From NCBI GenBank assembly GCA_023144895.1, contig JAGLEV010000027.1:61495-125494 (forward strand): a stretch of DNA of 64,000 nucleotides, written 5' to 3'. This document shows, in pieces, positions 9,162 to 18,251 of this stretch. The DNA comes from Thiotrichaceae bacterium (GTDB lineage Bacteria; Pseudomonadota; Gammaproteobacteria; Thiotrichales; Thiotrichaceae). The notes beneath the pieces were generated by a model, which was given only the letters and a program-made list of their open reading frames with translations, was not told the DNA's origin and ran no database searches. The number at the start of each line of letters is the position of its first letter. Positions within the stretch are counted from its first letter, which is position 1. The translations under genes were made by a program, and so were the position numbers.

Positions 9162-9194
9162 AAGCCCACAATTGATTATTGTGGGCTTTTTTTT
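9162..9194 (+). terminator. Strong rho-independent terminator
   Basis: A perfect 11-base stem AAGCCCACAAT (9162-9172) pairs with ATTGTGGGCTT (9178-9188) around a 5-base loop and runs into eight T residues. It closes the Gly/Asn-rich protein unit. Confidence 0.93.
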
Positions 9195-9425
9195 GCGATT
9201 AAAAAATCAAACATAAAACGATCTTATAGGGTCGCTTGTCTACGTATTATAATATACTTCCCTAGTGTATTTAATCAGCCTCATCTTGGGTGATCGTTGC
9301 GATACCACAATATAAAAAGGCTTGCTCTGAAAGCTTAAAACAATAAATAGCGTCTTTGAATGACAATAGAGAGAGTATACTTATTTCACTCTTTCAATCA
9401 CAATGAATTAACAATGGGAATAAAG
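9195..9425. other. Intergenic region before Sel1 gene
   Basis: Together with the terminator, this fills the gap of more than 300 bases between the Gly/Asn-rich protein and the Sel1 protein. It contains AT-rich sequence. A TATACT hexamer at 9376-9381 could be a -10 element for the following gene, but no well-spaced -35 was found. Nothing else is evident. Confidence 0.4.
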
Positions 9426-10013
9426 ATGAAAAGAAACTTCTTCTATTTAATGGGAATGACCCTAATCTTTAGCTACGGCGCTCAACTTCAGGCAGGTACA
9501 TCGGCTGAAATTTGTAAAAAATTATTTGATGATGATTTGGTGCAAGAAGCAATCTCTCCTTGTACTAAAGCAGCGAAAGCTGATGATAGACTCGCTCAAA
9601 CCATACTGGGTGAGATATATGATGAAATGGGTGATAGTGTAAAAACTGCCTTATGGTGGGAGAAGGCTTCAACCGCAGGTTATCAGCCTGCACGTAATTT
9701 ACTGGCTTTAAAATATTTCTATGGTGGTACAGTCTTTGGTTCAGAAAAAGGTTGGCAACAAGACTATCCCAAAGCATTTAAAATTTGGTCTAGTGATGCA
9801 GAAAAAGGCGTTAAAACCAGTCAATTTATGATCGGTGTTATGTATCAAAAGGGTCTGGGTATAGAGAAAAACCCTAGCGAAGCATGGTATTGGCTTAAAG
9901 TCGCTTTGGCTAATGGCTATAAAGGATCAACCGATGTGCTGATAGCACTTGGAAAGGAAATCACTCCAGAGCAAAAGCATTTGGCGGAAGAAAAGTTATT
10001 GAAACGTCAATAG
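9426..10013 (+). CDS. Secreted Sel1-repeat (TPR-like) protein
   Basis: A 195-residue exported protein. The first 23 residues form a signal peptide (MKRNFFYLMGMTLIF...QAG). The mature part carries two to three Sel1-like repeats: AQTILGEIYDEMGD...ALWWEKASTAGY, ARNLLALKYFYGG...AFKIWSSDAEKG and SQFMIGVMYQKGLG...AWYWLKVALANG. Such helical repeats usually mediate protein-protein contacts in the cell envelope. An in-frame start exists at 9360, but ATG 9426 has GGGAA in the right place and begins the signal peptide. No operon partner is evident; hisC starts about 140 bases later. Confidence 0.8.
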   Translation: MKRNFFYLMGMTLIFSYGAQLQAGTSAEICKKLFDDDLVQEAISPCTKAAKADDRLAQTILGEIYDEMGDSVKTALWWEKASTAGYQPARNLLALKYFYGGTVFGSEKGWQQDYPKAFKIWSSDAEKGVKTSQFMIGVMYQKGLGIEKNPSEAWYWLKVALANGYKGSTDVLIALGKEITPEQKHLAEEKLLKRQ

Positions 10014-10151
10014 CTTGCTAAAAACTGATTATTTAAAGAACCATATTAAGTATCCTAGTTTCTGTTGAATAGTAATACTCATGGAATTAAGGAAATGATA
10101 AGCGACCAACTCTTCTGGACTTACAGCGGTCATCCTTGAGATACTGCTCTT

Positions 10152-11282
10152 ATGACTAAGCAGACTAATTTTTCCCAATATGCCCTTGAGGGTATTCGTA
10201 ATTTACAGCCTTATACACCCGGTAAGCCAATCGAGACATTGGAGCGTGAACTGGGTATCAGCGACTCTTTAAAACTTGCCTCAAATGAGAATCCACTCGG
10301 GGCGAGTAGTTTAGGCTTGGAAGCCTTATATCAGCCGCTAGAAAGTCTAGCAATGTATCCTGATGGTGGTGGTTTTAAGCTAAAAGAAGCCTTGGCTGGA
10401 GAGTTTAATTTATCAACCCGTCAAATAATACTCGGTAATGGCTCCAATGATGTACTGGATTTAATTGGGCGTTGCTTTTTGTCACCAGACCGTAATGCCG
10501 TTTTTTCTGCTTACGCCTTTGCGGTATACCCTATTGTCACTCAAGCCTGTGGTGCTGAGATGAAAATAGCCAGTGCCAACCCACCTAATCACTCTATGCC
10601 CTATGGGCACTATCTTAATGCCTTATTAGCTCTAATTGATGATCAAACACAGGTGGTTTTTATTGCCAACCCCAATAATCCCACAGGGACATGGCTAGCT
10701 AAAGACGAACTTCGACAATTTCTTGATGCCGTTCCTGAGTCGGTGATTGTGGTGGTTGATGAGGCTTATTTTGAATATGTCACTGAACCCAATTACCCCA
10801 ATACTTTATTATGGCTAGATGATTATTCTAACCTTATTGTGACACGTACCTTCTCAAAAATTTATGGTCTGGCGGCTTTGCGTGTGGGCTATGCAGTTTC
10901 ACATCCTGAAGTGGCGGATTTACTTAACCGTGTGCGTCAGCCATTTAATGTCAATAGTCTTGCTCTAGCGGCAGCTACTGCAGCCATTGCTGATGAAAAG
11001 CAAGTCATACTCAGTCGAAAAATCAATCAATCTGGCTTATTGCAATGGCAGGATGCTTGCGAAAAATATGGCTGGGGCTTTATTCCGTCTGTGGGTAATT
11101 TTATCTGTATTCATGTTGGGCGCGATGCAGAGCCTGTTTATGAGGCTTTATTGCAAGAGGGTGTGATTGTGCGTCCTATTGCTAATTATGGTCTACCACA
11201 GCACTTGCGGATTACTATTGGAACTAGTGAGCAAAATGATCGCTGTATTCAAGCACTCTATAAGGTTTTAACTCATGATTGA
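10152..11282 (+). CDS. hisC: Histidinol-phosphate / aromatic aminotransferase
   Basis: PLP-dependent class II aminotransferase of 376 residues, normal for HisC. Visible motifs are SNENPLG near the N-terminus, ANPNNPTG, VDEAYFEY and the PLP lysine in RTFSKIYGLAALRVGY (Lys236). It converts imidazole-acetol phosphate to histidinol phosphate. Copies placed before tyrA, as here, often also serve phenylpyruvate or hydroxyphenylpyruvate transamination. It overlaps tyrA by 8 bases, so the pair is translationally coupled. In many proteobacteria aroA follows this pair; here it does not. Confidence 0.92.
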   Translation: MTKQTNFSQYALEGIRNLQPYTPGKPIETLERELGISDSLKLASNENPLGASSLGLEALYQPLESLAMYPDGGGFKLKEALAGEFNLSTRQIILGNGSNDVLDLIGRCFLSPDRNAVFSAYAFAVYPIVTQACGAEMKIASANPPNHSMPYGHYLNALLALIDDQTQVVFIANPNNPTGTWLAKDELRQFLDAVPESVIVVVDEAYFEYVTEPNYPNTLLWLDDYSNLIVTRTFSKIYGLAALRVGYAVSHPEVADLLNRVRQPFNVNSLALAAATAAIADEKQVILSRKINQSGLLQWQDACEKYGWGFIPSVGNFICIHVGRDAEPVYEALLQEGVIVRPIANYGLPQHLRITIGTSEQNDRCIQALYKVLTHD

Positions 11283-12174
11283 TCGCCTATGTATCTTTGG
11301 AGTGGGATTAATCGGTGGTTCTCTCGCTATGGGCTTACGCAAAGCGGGTTTATGTCAGACGATTATTGGTTGTAGTCGAAGTAAAAACCACCTGCAACGG
11401 GCACAAGAGCTGGGTATTATTGATGATTATAGTACCAATCCAGCAGAGGCGGTGAAAGGTGCTGATATGGTTTTTTTGGCAGTGCCTTTGGGAGCAATGC
11501 ATCCTATTCTTGCACAAATAAAAGATCACCTCGCAGAGCAAGTCATTATTACCGATGGAGGTAGTGCAAAGCAAAGTGTTAAAGAGGCTGCAGAAGCGGT
11601 TTTTGGGTCACTTCCTCCTCGTTTTATTCTTGGTCACCCCATTGCAGGGAGAGAGAAAAGTGGTGTAGAGGCAGCGATTGATCACCTTTATCAAGATCGA
11701 AAAATTATTCTAACCCCTGTGTCTGATAGTGATCAAACGGCTATTGATAAGGTCACCGCAATGTGGGAAGCCTGTGGTGCATCGGTTGAGTGTCTTGATG
11801 TTAAGGTGCATGATCAAATCCTAGCGGCAACCAGTCATTTACCCCATATTCTTGCTTATGAATTAGTGGCTACTTTAGTGGATTGCGAGGAAAGTGACCG
11901 AGTCTTTAATTATGCTGCAGGTGGTTTCCAAGATTTCACTCGTATTGCTTCTAGTGATCCTGTGATGTGGCGTGATATTTGTATCGAGAATAAGACGGCT
12001 GTACTGAATATGATTGATCTATTTGAAAATCGATTGAAAAATCTTAAAGTCATGATTAATCATCAGGATGGTGATGCAATTGTTGAAGAATTTTCATTGG
12101 CTAAAACAGCCCGTGATAAGATGTTATTAAGCAATAGAAAGCATAAAGATAACAATAATAAAGACAATCAATGA
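11275..12174 (+). CDS. tyrA: Prephenate dehydrogenase
   Basis: NAD-dependent oxidative decarboxylation of prephenate to 4-hydroxyphenylpyruvate in tyrosine synthesis. The 299-residue protein begins with a Rossmann motif FGVGLIGGSLAMGLRKAG and has the family segments FLAVPLGAM, GHPIAGREKSG and ATSHLPHILAYELV. No chorismate mutase or ACT domain is attached, so it is the monofunctional type. It overlaps hisC by 8 bases upstream, and its last 48 bases overlap the convergent minus-strand gene downstream. Confidence 0.93.
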   Translation: MIDRLCIFGVGLIGGSLAMGLRKAGLCQTIIGCSRSKNHLQRAQELGIIDDYSTNPAEAVKGADMVFLAVPLGAMHPILAQIKDHLAEQVIITDGGSAKQSVKEAAEAVFGSLPPRFILGHPIAGREKSGVEAAIDHLYQDRKIILTPVSDSDQTAIDKVTAMWEACGASVECLDVKVHDQILAATSHLPHILAYELVATLVDCEESDRVFNYAAGGFQDFTRIASSDPVMWRDICIENKTAVLNMIDLFENRLKNLKVMINHQDGDAIVEEFSLAKTARDKMLLSNRKHKDNNNKDNQ

Positions 12175-12615
12175 GGTGAGAATGATTTGATGAATAGGCA
12201 GGTTAGGTTGTTGCTTCATGAATAAACTTTTTTCTGCTTTCATCATCATTTTCTGAATATGGTCATCAACAGGAAATGATTCTAGCTTGGTGTAGGATGC
12301 CGATCCACCTTTCATATTAATCAATGGAATCAATATATTAATATTAAGTCGAGCTAGTAGTGCATTTTGTATCGGGCTTTCATAGTTTAGCAACCAAGGT
12401 GGTTGGCGTAAAAATAAATCCTTATATAAGTTATCCTCCATTGCTTTTTGTGCTTTATTCAATGATTGACGATTATTTTCTAAATAGGTCGAAAGCAACT
12501 TATGATCAGCAGCAGGAGCAGGGGGGGATACCTGCAAGTGGAAGTGCTGTTCTTTACCCATATACTTGATGGGTATGTTAACAGTCCCCATTAATTGTGC
12601 TTTTGTCTCTGGCAT
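12127..12615 (-). CDS. Unknown tail-anchored protein
   Basis: A 162-residue protein I do not recognise. It has no signal peptide and ends in one hydrophobic helix (about residues 142-160, QIILTSLIVFIIVIFMLSIA) with no lumenal tail, which is the layout of a tail-anchored membrane protein facing the cytoplasm. The soluble part has a beta-like start (MGTVNIPIKYMGKEQHFHLQV), a proline-rich stretch PPAPAAD and a helical middle. Its 3' end overlaps tyrA by 48 bases in the opposite direction. It lies 58 bases downstream of apaH on the same strand and may be cotranscribed with it. Confidence 0.6.
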   Translation of the reverse strand: MPETKAQLMGTVNIPIKYMGKEQHFHLQVSPPAPAADHKLLSTYLENNRQSLNKAQKAMEDNLYKDLFLRQPPWLLNYESPIQNALLARLNINILIPLINMKGGSASYTKLESFPVDDHIQKMMMKAEKSLFMKQQPNLPIHQIILTSLIVFIIVIFMLSIA

Positions 12616-12641
12616 TTCGGTAGCCCATTCAGTTATTGACT

Positions 12642-12670
12642 AAGAACCCAGTATTGAAGCCTGAGTTCTT
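12642..12670 (-). terminator. Hairpin after apaH, possible terminator
   Basis: Ten-base arms AAGAACCCAG (12642-12651) and CTGAGTTCTT (12661-12670) pair with one G-U wobble around a 9-base loop. It sits 3 bases after the apaH stop. No long U tract follows, so it may be an attenuator or an RNA-stabilising hairpin and not a full terminator. Confidence 0.4.
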
Positions 12671-12673
12671 GAA

Positions 12674-13495
12674 TTATATTGATTTCTTTTTACATGATAT
12701 AGAGAAAATTTTAAGTTTATAATGAATGCTATCGAGATTGATAGCGGTAAGCCTACCTTTCCAAACACAGCCAGTATCTAGACCTATTATTTTGTTTTTA
12801 CTATAAAAACCAAGGCTAGCCCAATGACCGAAGACAATAGTGTAATCATAATTCTTACGTTTAGGAAATTGATACCATGGTGTTAACGGACTGCTAGCAT
12901 TAGGTGCATTTTTTGCACTAAAGTTCAATCCACCCTTCTTTTTAAGATAACGCATTCGGGTGAAGGCATTTAATATGTAGCGGTGACGCTCATATCCTTG
13001 CAGTGATTTTTTCCATTTTTTCGGTTTATCCCCATAAACATTAGCAAGCCATTCTTTACTATCACTACCTTGCAGTGCGGTTGTAATCTCTTCGGCATAC
13101 TCGATAGCACGTTGCATTTTCCACTGTGGAGGAACTCCAGCATGTGCCATACAAAACTTTCGTTCAGTATCAACACGTAAAAAAGGTTGTTGTATAAGCC
13201 ATGCGATTAAATCATCACGATCATCTGCTTCTGCAATGGGTAGTAAAGTAGGATGCCAGCGAACTAAGCCATAGTGCATTGCTATTAGTGATACATCATG
13301 GTTTCCCAATACACACTTAACCGCATTGCCTAGTGTTTTTAATTGACGTAAAACGGCTAAGGAATCCTTGCCCCGATTTACTAAATCTCCAGCAACCCAA
13401 AGACAGTCTTTACTTGAATCAAACTTTATTTTTTTTAGCAGTCGATTCAAAGATTTGTGACAACCTTGTATATCTCCTACAGCATAATCAGTCAT
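12674..13495 (-). CDS. apaH: Symmetrical bis(5'-nucleosyl)-tetraphosphatase
   Basis: Hydrolyses diadenosine tetraphosphate to two ADP. The 273-residue protein opens with YAVGDIQGCHKSL, followed by GDLVNRGKDSLAVLRQL and LGNHD, the metal-binding signature of the PPP-type phosphatases, and carries VFGHWASLGFY plus GLDTGCVWKGRL near the C-terminus. The length matches E. coli ApaH. In many gammaproteobacteria apaH sits in the ksgA-apaG operon; here it stands alone, with ppx divergent upstream. Confidence 0.93.
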   Translation of the reverse strand: MTDYAVGDIQGCHKSLNRLLKKIKFDSSKDCLWVAGDLVNRGKDSLAVLRQLKTLGNAVKCVLGNHDVSLIAMHYGLVRWHPTLLPIAEADDRDDLIAWLIQQPFLRVDTERKFCMAHAGVPPQWKMQRAIEYAEEITTALQGSDSKEWLANVYGDKPKKWKKSLQGYERHRYILNAFTRMRYLKKKGGLNFSAKNAPNASSPLTPWYQFPKRKNYDYTIVFGHWASLGFYSKNKIIGLDTGCVWKGRLTAINLDSIHYKLKIFSISCKKKSI

Positions 13496-13716
13496 AACTG
13501 ACCTCTATTTTTATAACAAATAAGGTGTGCTGTTAGATTGTTTGATCGTATTCTTGCCCGTCAGTATTATAACTAGATAGGAAGTATTTTGCACGAGTCG
13601 TTTTTTCTACAGCATAAGCATTAAACAGGTTGTACCACATCAAGAAAAGAATATAAGTTTAATGAGACTAAAAAACTTCACTTTAATCCTTAGCTAATTA
13701 GCCTTAAACTAGGTTG

Positions 13717-15207
13717 ATGGATTTATTACCTCAAACTATCGCTGCTGTTGACCTTGGTTCTAATAGTTTTCATTTGATCGTTGCTCAAGTCAATGATCAA
13801 GGAATACTACAAAAGGTTGATAAAATTAAAGAAATGGTTCGCCTGCGTGGTGGGCTTGATGATGATATGTATTTATCATCAGAGAAGGAGGAAGAAGCTC
13901 TTGCCTGTTTGCAACGTTTTGGTGAACGTATCCGCCACCTTCCTGCTAGCTGTGTACGCATTGCAGGCACCAATACGCTAAGAAATATGCGGAGTTCAAG
14001 TCAGTTTTTGCGTAAAGCAAAAGCAGCTTTAGGTCACTCTGTCGCAATTATTGCAGGACGGGAGGAAGCTCGCTTAGTCTATTTAGGTGTTGCTCATACA
14101 CTCTCTGATGACCAAGGTAATCGCTTGGTTGTGGATATTGGTGGTGGTAGTACTGAATTAATTATTGGGGCTAAATTTCAACCTAAGCAATTGGAAAGTT
14201 TAGAAATGGGCTCTGTTTCAGCAACTCAAAAATTCTTTCCTACAGGCAATTTAGATAAAAAATATTGGAAAAAAGCCAATACTGCATTAAAACTTGAAAT
14301 CACCCCAAACCAAACAATGTTTCAACGCAATCAATGGGAGGTAGCAACAGGTTCATCAGGTACGATTAAAGCTGCTAAAAATATAGCGCTGGCCTTAGGT
14401 TTGGAAAAGTTTGGTATCACTCTTTATGCCCTGCATTCTATTCGTGACTTAATGATTAAGGCAAAGCATGTTGATCAGTTAGATTTGCCCGGCTTAAAAT
14501 CTGAGCGTGCTCCTGTTTTTGCTGGAGGTTTGGCGGTATTAATTGCTGTTTTTGAAACCTTAAAAATTGATCATATGACGGTTTCAGAAGGCGCTTTACG
14601 AGAAGGTTTGTTGTATGACTTGATTGGTCGTATTCATCATGAAGATATTCGTGTTAAAACCATTGCTGACTTGCAAGAACGTTTTAGTATTGATCCAATA
14701 CAGTCTAATCAAGTAACAGAAACAGTAGGGCATTTAGCCTATCAACTCGGTATTGAATGGGATATTAAGCCCAAGAGAAAACAGTTATTAGCATGGGCTG
14801 CTATGTTACATGAGCTGGGCTTGAATATTTCTCATAATGCTTATCAAGATCATGGTTCTTATATTTTACAATTTGCTGATTTACCCGGTTTTAGTCGAAA
14901 AGAGCAACGTTGGTTAAGCTGTCTTGTAGGAACGCATCGACGTAAAATTGATATGACAATATTTAAAGCACTTCCTAAGAGAGAACAGGATTGTGTGCAA
15001 AAACTTTCGATTTTATTACGTTTGGCCGTTTTGTTACATCGTTCACGTAAGCCTGAACTGGTTCTTCCCTTAATTAAAGTAAAAGATAAGCAACTGTATT
15101 TAAGCAATATTTCTATTGATGAGCGACCGATGTTATTGGCTGATTTGCAACGTGAACAAAGGTGGATCGAGCCATTGGGTATGCAGTATATTTTAGAGGG
15201 TGAATGA
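13717..15207 (+). CDS. ppx: Exopolyphosphatase (Ppx/GppA family)
   Basis: Releases phosphate from inorganic polyphosphate chains in the cytoplasm. The 496-residue protein has the sugar kinase/actin-like phosphate-1 motif AAVDLGSNSFHLIVAQV, VVDIGGGSTELIIG and SEGALREGLLYD, followed by a C-terminal HD-like region (HELGLNISHNAYQDHGSYIL). The length suits Ppx better than GppA, although the two cannot be fully separated by eye. A TTG start lies just upstream at 13714; ATG 13717 was chosen. No ppk is seen next to it. Confidence 0.88.
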   Translation: MDLLPQTIAAVDLGSNSFHLIVAQVNDQGILQKVDKIKEMVRLRGGLDDDMYLSSEKEEEALACLQRFGERIRHLPASCVRIAGTNTLRNMRSSSQFLRKAKAALGHSVAIIAGREEARLVYLGVAHTLSDDQGNRLVVDIGGGSTELIIGAKFQPKQLESLEMGSVSATQKFFPTGNLDKKYWKKANTALKLEITPNQTMFQRNQWEVATGSSGTIKAAKNIALALGLEKFGITLYALHSIRDLMIKAKHVDQLDLPGLKSERAPVFAGGLAVLIAVFETLKIDHMTVSEGALREGLLYDLIGRIHHEDIRVKTIADLQERFSIDPIQSNQVTETVGHLAYQLGIEWDIKPKRKQLLAWAAMLHELGLNISHNAYQDHGSYILQFADLPGFSRKEQRWLSCLVGTHRRKIDMTIFKALPKREQDCVQKLSILLRLAVLLHRSRKPELVLPLIKVKDKQLYLSNISIDERPMLLADLQREQRWIEPLGMQYILEGE

Positions 15208-15842
15208 GCTGATTGATGGCTTTTCTTTATCTCGTTTCCAAAAAAAATATAAGTTCAACCCTATTCTGTGCCGAAAGTTATAAGATATTTCATAATTAAT
15301 TTTTAATTTAGCCTAGTAGGGGAGGGTGATTATTCTACTAAATAGTACATTAATGTGAAATATTGTTATTTGTAATTCTAGCAAGTCGGAAGATAAATTT
15401 TATTTACTTCATACTATTTGTTCTAATGGTTTTCTAGACTTATATCACAGTATCCATAAGTCACTTTGTTATTTTTTTAACCTACGTCATAGAAGGTTAA
15501 GGTTGATATAAATTGCTGATATTATAGTCAAACCCTATTTTTATAAATTAATCTAGATATTGTAGCAAGACTTATTGAAAAAAAACAATATTTTTAGTTG
15601 GATTTCTGGCAGAGTGATTAATCAATAGAAATAATTAAACTAGTTTAAACTTTATAGCACTTTAATCCTATTATAAATAATAGTTTCTTTAAATAGCTCA
15701 GTCTTACTATAAAAAATTAAAAGAATATTATTTCCCTCTTTCTCTTCTCTGCAAGATCACACAACTCAACTGGAGAATTATTCACTTTAGCGGTACTATT
15801 GCGCCCTATATTTCCTTTAGTCATTGTATAAGTTGCCTCATA
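15208..15842. other. Long AT-rich gap before gpmI, no gene seen
   Basis: This 635-base stretch has stop codons in every frame and no recognisable protein remnant on either strand. It is markedly AT-rich. The promoter of gpmI should lie at its right end, but no consensus hexamer pair stands out. No RNA structure of note was seen. Confidence 0.5.
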
Positions 15843-17390
15843 ATGAACAAAATATCCGTACCACGTTGTCCTACTTTACTCATCATTCTTGATGGTTTTG
15901 GTGTTAACCCTAGTAAAATGTATAATGCTATTTATGAGGCTGATACACCTAAGCTTGATTATTATTTTGGACATAATCCTCATATTACTTTAACAGCATC
16001 AGGTCGGGCAGTTGGTTTGCCTAAAGGGCAAATGGGTAACTCTGAAGTTGGGCACTTTACGATAGGTTGTGGTGATATTCAGCTACAAGATTTAGTCCGT
16101 ATTAATGACTCTATCGAGAGTGGTAGCTTTTACACTAAACCCGCTTTACTGAATGCTTTTAATCGATCTAAAGAGGCTAAGCGTGATATTCACCTAGTGG
16201 GCTTAGTTTCAGATGGTGGAGTACATAGCCATATTAATCACCTTTGTGCCCTTCTGAAAATGGCGAATGAACATGGAGTAAAACCGATTCTTCATGTGAT
16301 TACTGATGGTCGTGATACACCACCACGTTCAGCACATAAATATCTTAGTGCACTACAGGACGCGATTGATGAGTATGGTGGTGAGATTGCGACTGTTTCT
16401 GGTCGTTACTATGCGATGGATCGAGATAATCGCTGGGATCGCACACAAATTGCCTTTGATGCCATGGTTAACGGTAAAGGTGAAGTGGCGCATAATATGG
16501 TGGATTGTATTGATAAGGCTTATGCTGCGGGTAAGAATGATGAATTCATTCTGCCAACCGTTATGGAAGGTGCTCAGTTATTGACGAGTGATGATCAGGT
16601 CATCTTCTTTAACTTTAGGAATGATCGACCTCGTCAGTTAGCGGATGCATTAGGGAGTGATAATTTCACTTGTTTTGATCGTGGTGATTACGAAGAAACC
16701 ATTGTTACTTGTCTTACTGAGTATGATAAAAAATTATTGGCTCCTATCGTATTCAGGCCCGAGCGTCCTGCAACAAACCTTTCACACACTATTAGCCTTG
16801 CTGGTTACAAACAATTACACGTTGCTGAAACTGAAAAATATGCTCATGTCACCTTCTTCTTTAATGGTGGTCGTGAGACTCCCTATGCAGGTGAAGATCG
16901 AGTCATGATTAATTCACCTGATGTTGATACTTACGACCTACAGCCAGAAATGAGTGCTAAAGAAGTTGCTGATACAGTGATTGAAGCTTTAGATAAGGGA
17001 GAGCATTCCTTTATTGTTGTTAACTTTGCTAATGGCGATATGGTGGGACACTCAGCGATTGAAGGTGCTGTTATTGAGGCGGTTGAAGCCTTGGATCGTG
17101 AAGTGGGTCGAGTCTTAGATTCTGCTGTTGAAAATAATTTTTCTGTGGTGCTTACTTCTGATCATGGAAATTGTGATGAGTACAAAGATCCATTAACAGG
17201 TGAGCCTCATACTCAACATACGATTTATCCCGTGCCTTGCTTAATTCTTGATAAATCTTTCTGGCGTTTAGGGACGTGTGGTGGACTTTCTTCAATAGCT
17301 CCGACCGTTTTACAACTGATGGGCTTGTCACAACCTCGTCTAATGGGAGGGGAATCGGTATTAATGGAAGAGATTCCTAAGAAAAAATAA
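15843..17390 (+). CDS. gpmI: 2,3-bisphosphoglycerate-independent phosphoglycerate mutase
   Basis: Interconverts 3- and 2-phosphoglycerate in glycolysis and gluconeogenesis using two manganese ions. At 515 residues it has the family length. The alkaline-phosphatase-like fold is marked by LLIILDGFG at the N-terminus, the active serine in QMGNSEVGH, ITDGRDTPPRSA, NFANGDMVGHS and TSDHGNCDEYKDP. It is followed after 9 bases by a lipoprotein gene, so the two may share a transcript. Confidence 0.95.
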   Translation: MNKISVPRCPTLLIILDGFGVNPSKMYNAIYEADTPKLDYYFGHNPHITLTASGRAVGLPKGQMGNSEVGHFTIGCGDIQLQDLVRINDSIESGSFYTKPALLNAFNRSKEAKRDIHLVGLVSDGGVHSHINHLCALLKMANEHGVKPILHVITDGRDTPPRSAHKYLSALQDAIDEYGGEIATVSGRYYAMDRDNRWDRTQIAFDAMVNGKGEVAHNMVDCIDKAYAAGKNDEFILPTVMEGAQLLTSDDQVIFFNFRNDRPRQLADALGSDNFTCFDRGDYEETIVTCLTEYDKKLLAPIVFRPERPATNLSHTISLAGYKQLHVAETEKYAHVTFFFNGGRETPYAGEDRVMINSPDVDTYDLQPEMSAKEVADTVIEALDKGEHSFIVVNFANGDMVGHSAIEGAVIEAVEALDREVGRVLDSAVENNFSVVLTSDHGNCDEYKDPLTGEPHTQHTIYPVPCLILDKSFWRLGTCGGLSSIAPTVLQLMGLSQPRLMGGESVLMEEIPKKK

Positions 17391-17399
17391 GCACGACTT

Positions 17400-17993
17400 A
17401 TGTTGCTAAATCTTCATATTATTGCCGTATTCACTCTTCTCACTGTGTTGGTCAGCTGTAGCTCGCCTCATACAGTGGGTCGAGTTGATCAGCCAGTACC
17501 TCGTCTTCCTGTTGACTTACCAACAGTGAATCCTAGCGAAGTGATGATTGGACATAATAAAGTTCGTCAAAAGCATCAATTAAATGTACTGGTTTGGTCT
17601 GATGCTTTGGCTAAATTTTCTCAGCAATGGGCGAATCATCTTAAAATGACAAATCGCTGTAAAATGCGCCATCGTCCTCATTCAGGGCAGCATAAAACAA
17701 ACTATGGTGAAAACCTTTTCTGGGCAAGCCCTTTACAATGGTCTGATGGTAGAACAGAAATACAACGCATTACTTCTACTAGAGTGATTGATGACTGGGC
17801 CAGTGAGATAGAGTTTTATAATCTTGCAACAAATCGCTGCCAGCCCAATCAGCAATGCGGTCATTACACACAGCTTGTTTGGCGTAATACTCAGCAAGTG
17901 GGATGTGCGCGAGCGATTTGTAATGATAAATCACAAGTATGGGTTTGTAGCTATGATCCATCAGGAAACTGGGCGGGGCAACGACCTTATTAA
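17400..17993 (+). CDS. CAP-domain (SCP/PR-1) lipoprotein
   Basis: A 197-residue envelope lipoprotein: the N-terminal signal ends in a lipobox (LVSCSS) with the lipidated cysteine near residue 20. The rest is a CAP domain with GHNKVRQKHQ, GENLFWAS, CGHYTQLVWRNTQQVGCA and WVCSYDPSGNW, including the conserved histidine of the CAP cavity. Four more cysteines could form two disulfides. Bacterial CAP proteins have diverse and mostly undefined roles in the envelope. It follows gpmI by 9 bases but has no obvious functional link to it. Confidence 0.85.
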   Translation: MLLNLHIIAVFTLLTVLVSCSSPHTVGRVDQPVPRLPVDLPTVNPSEVMIGHNKVRQKHQLNVLVWSDALAKFSQQWANHLKMTNRCKMRHRPHSGQHKTNYGENLFWASPLQWSDGRTEIQRITSTRVIDDWASEIEFYNLATNRCQPNQQCGHYTQLVWRNTQQVGCARAICNDKSQVWVCSYDPSGNWAGQRPY

Positions 17994-18005
17994 ATATTAT
18001 CGTTT

Positions 18006-18251
18006 CTAGAATATCAAAGCTTCCTTCTGTTTTTTGCTTAATTGCTTGATGGCATACTCTCGTTGGCTCGCACTAGAACGGCAATCTGCTGACTCTTGAT
18101 AAACCAATATGACGGGTTGTCGGCTTCGAGTATAACGTGCTCCACCCACACCATTATGTTCTTTTAATCGACGTTGTATATCCGTTGTAATGCCCGTGTA
18201 TAAACTCTTGTCAGCACAACGTAAAATATAGACAAACCAGTCATTAGTCAT
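18006..18251 (-). CDS. GIY-YIG nuclease-superfamily protein
   Basis: A small 81-residue protein consisting of one GIY-YIG domain: WFVYILRCADKSLYTGITTDIQRRLKEHN carries the paired Tyr residues and the catalytic Arg, and the later segment carries the usual Glu (YQESADCRSSASQREYAIKQL). It resembles YhbQ-type single-domain proteins, which cleave or bind DNA. It is the last gene of a minus-strand run and overlaps the upstream gene by 4 bases. Confidence 0.85.
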   Translation of the reverse strand: MTNDWFVYILRCADKSLYTGITTDIQRRLKEHNGVGGARYTRSRQPVILVYQESADCRSSASQREYAIKQLSKKQKEALIF

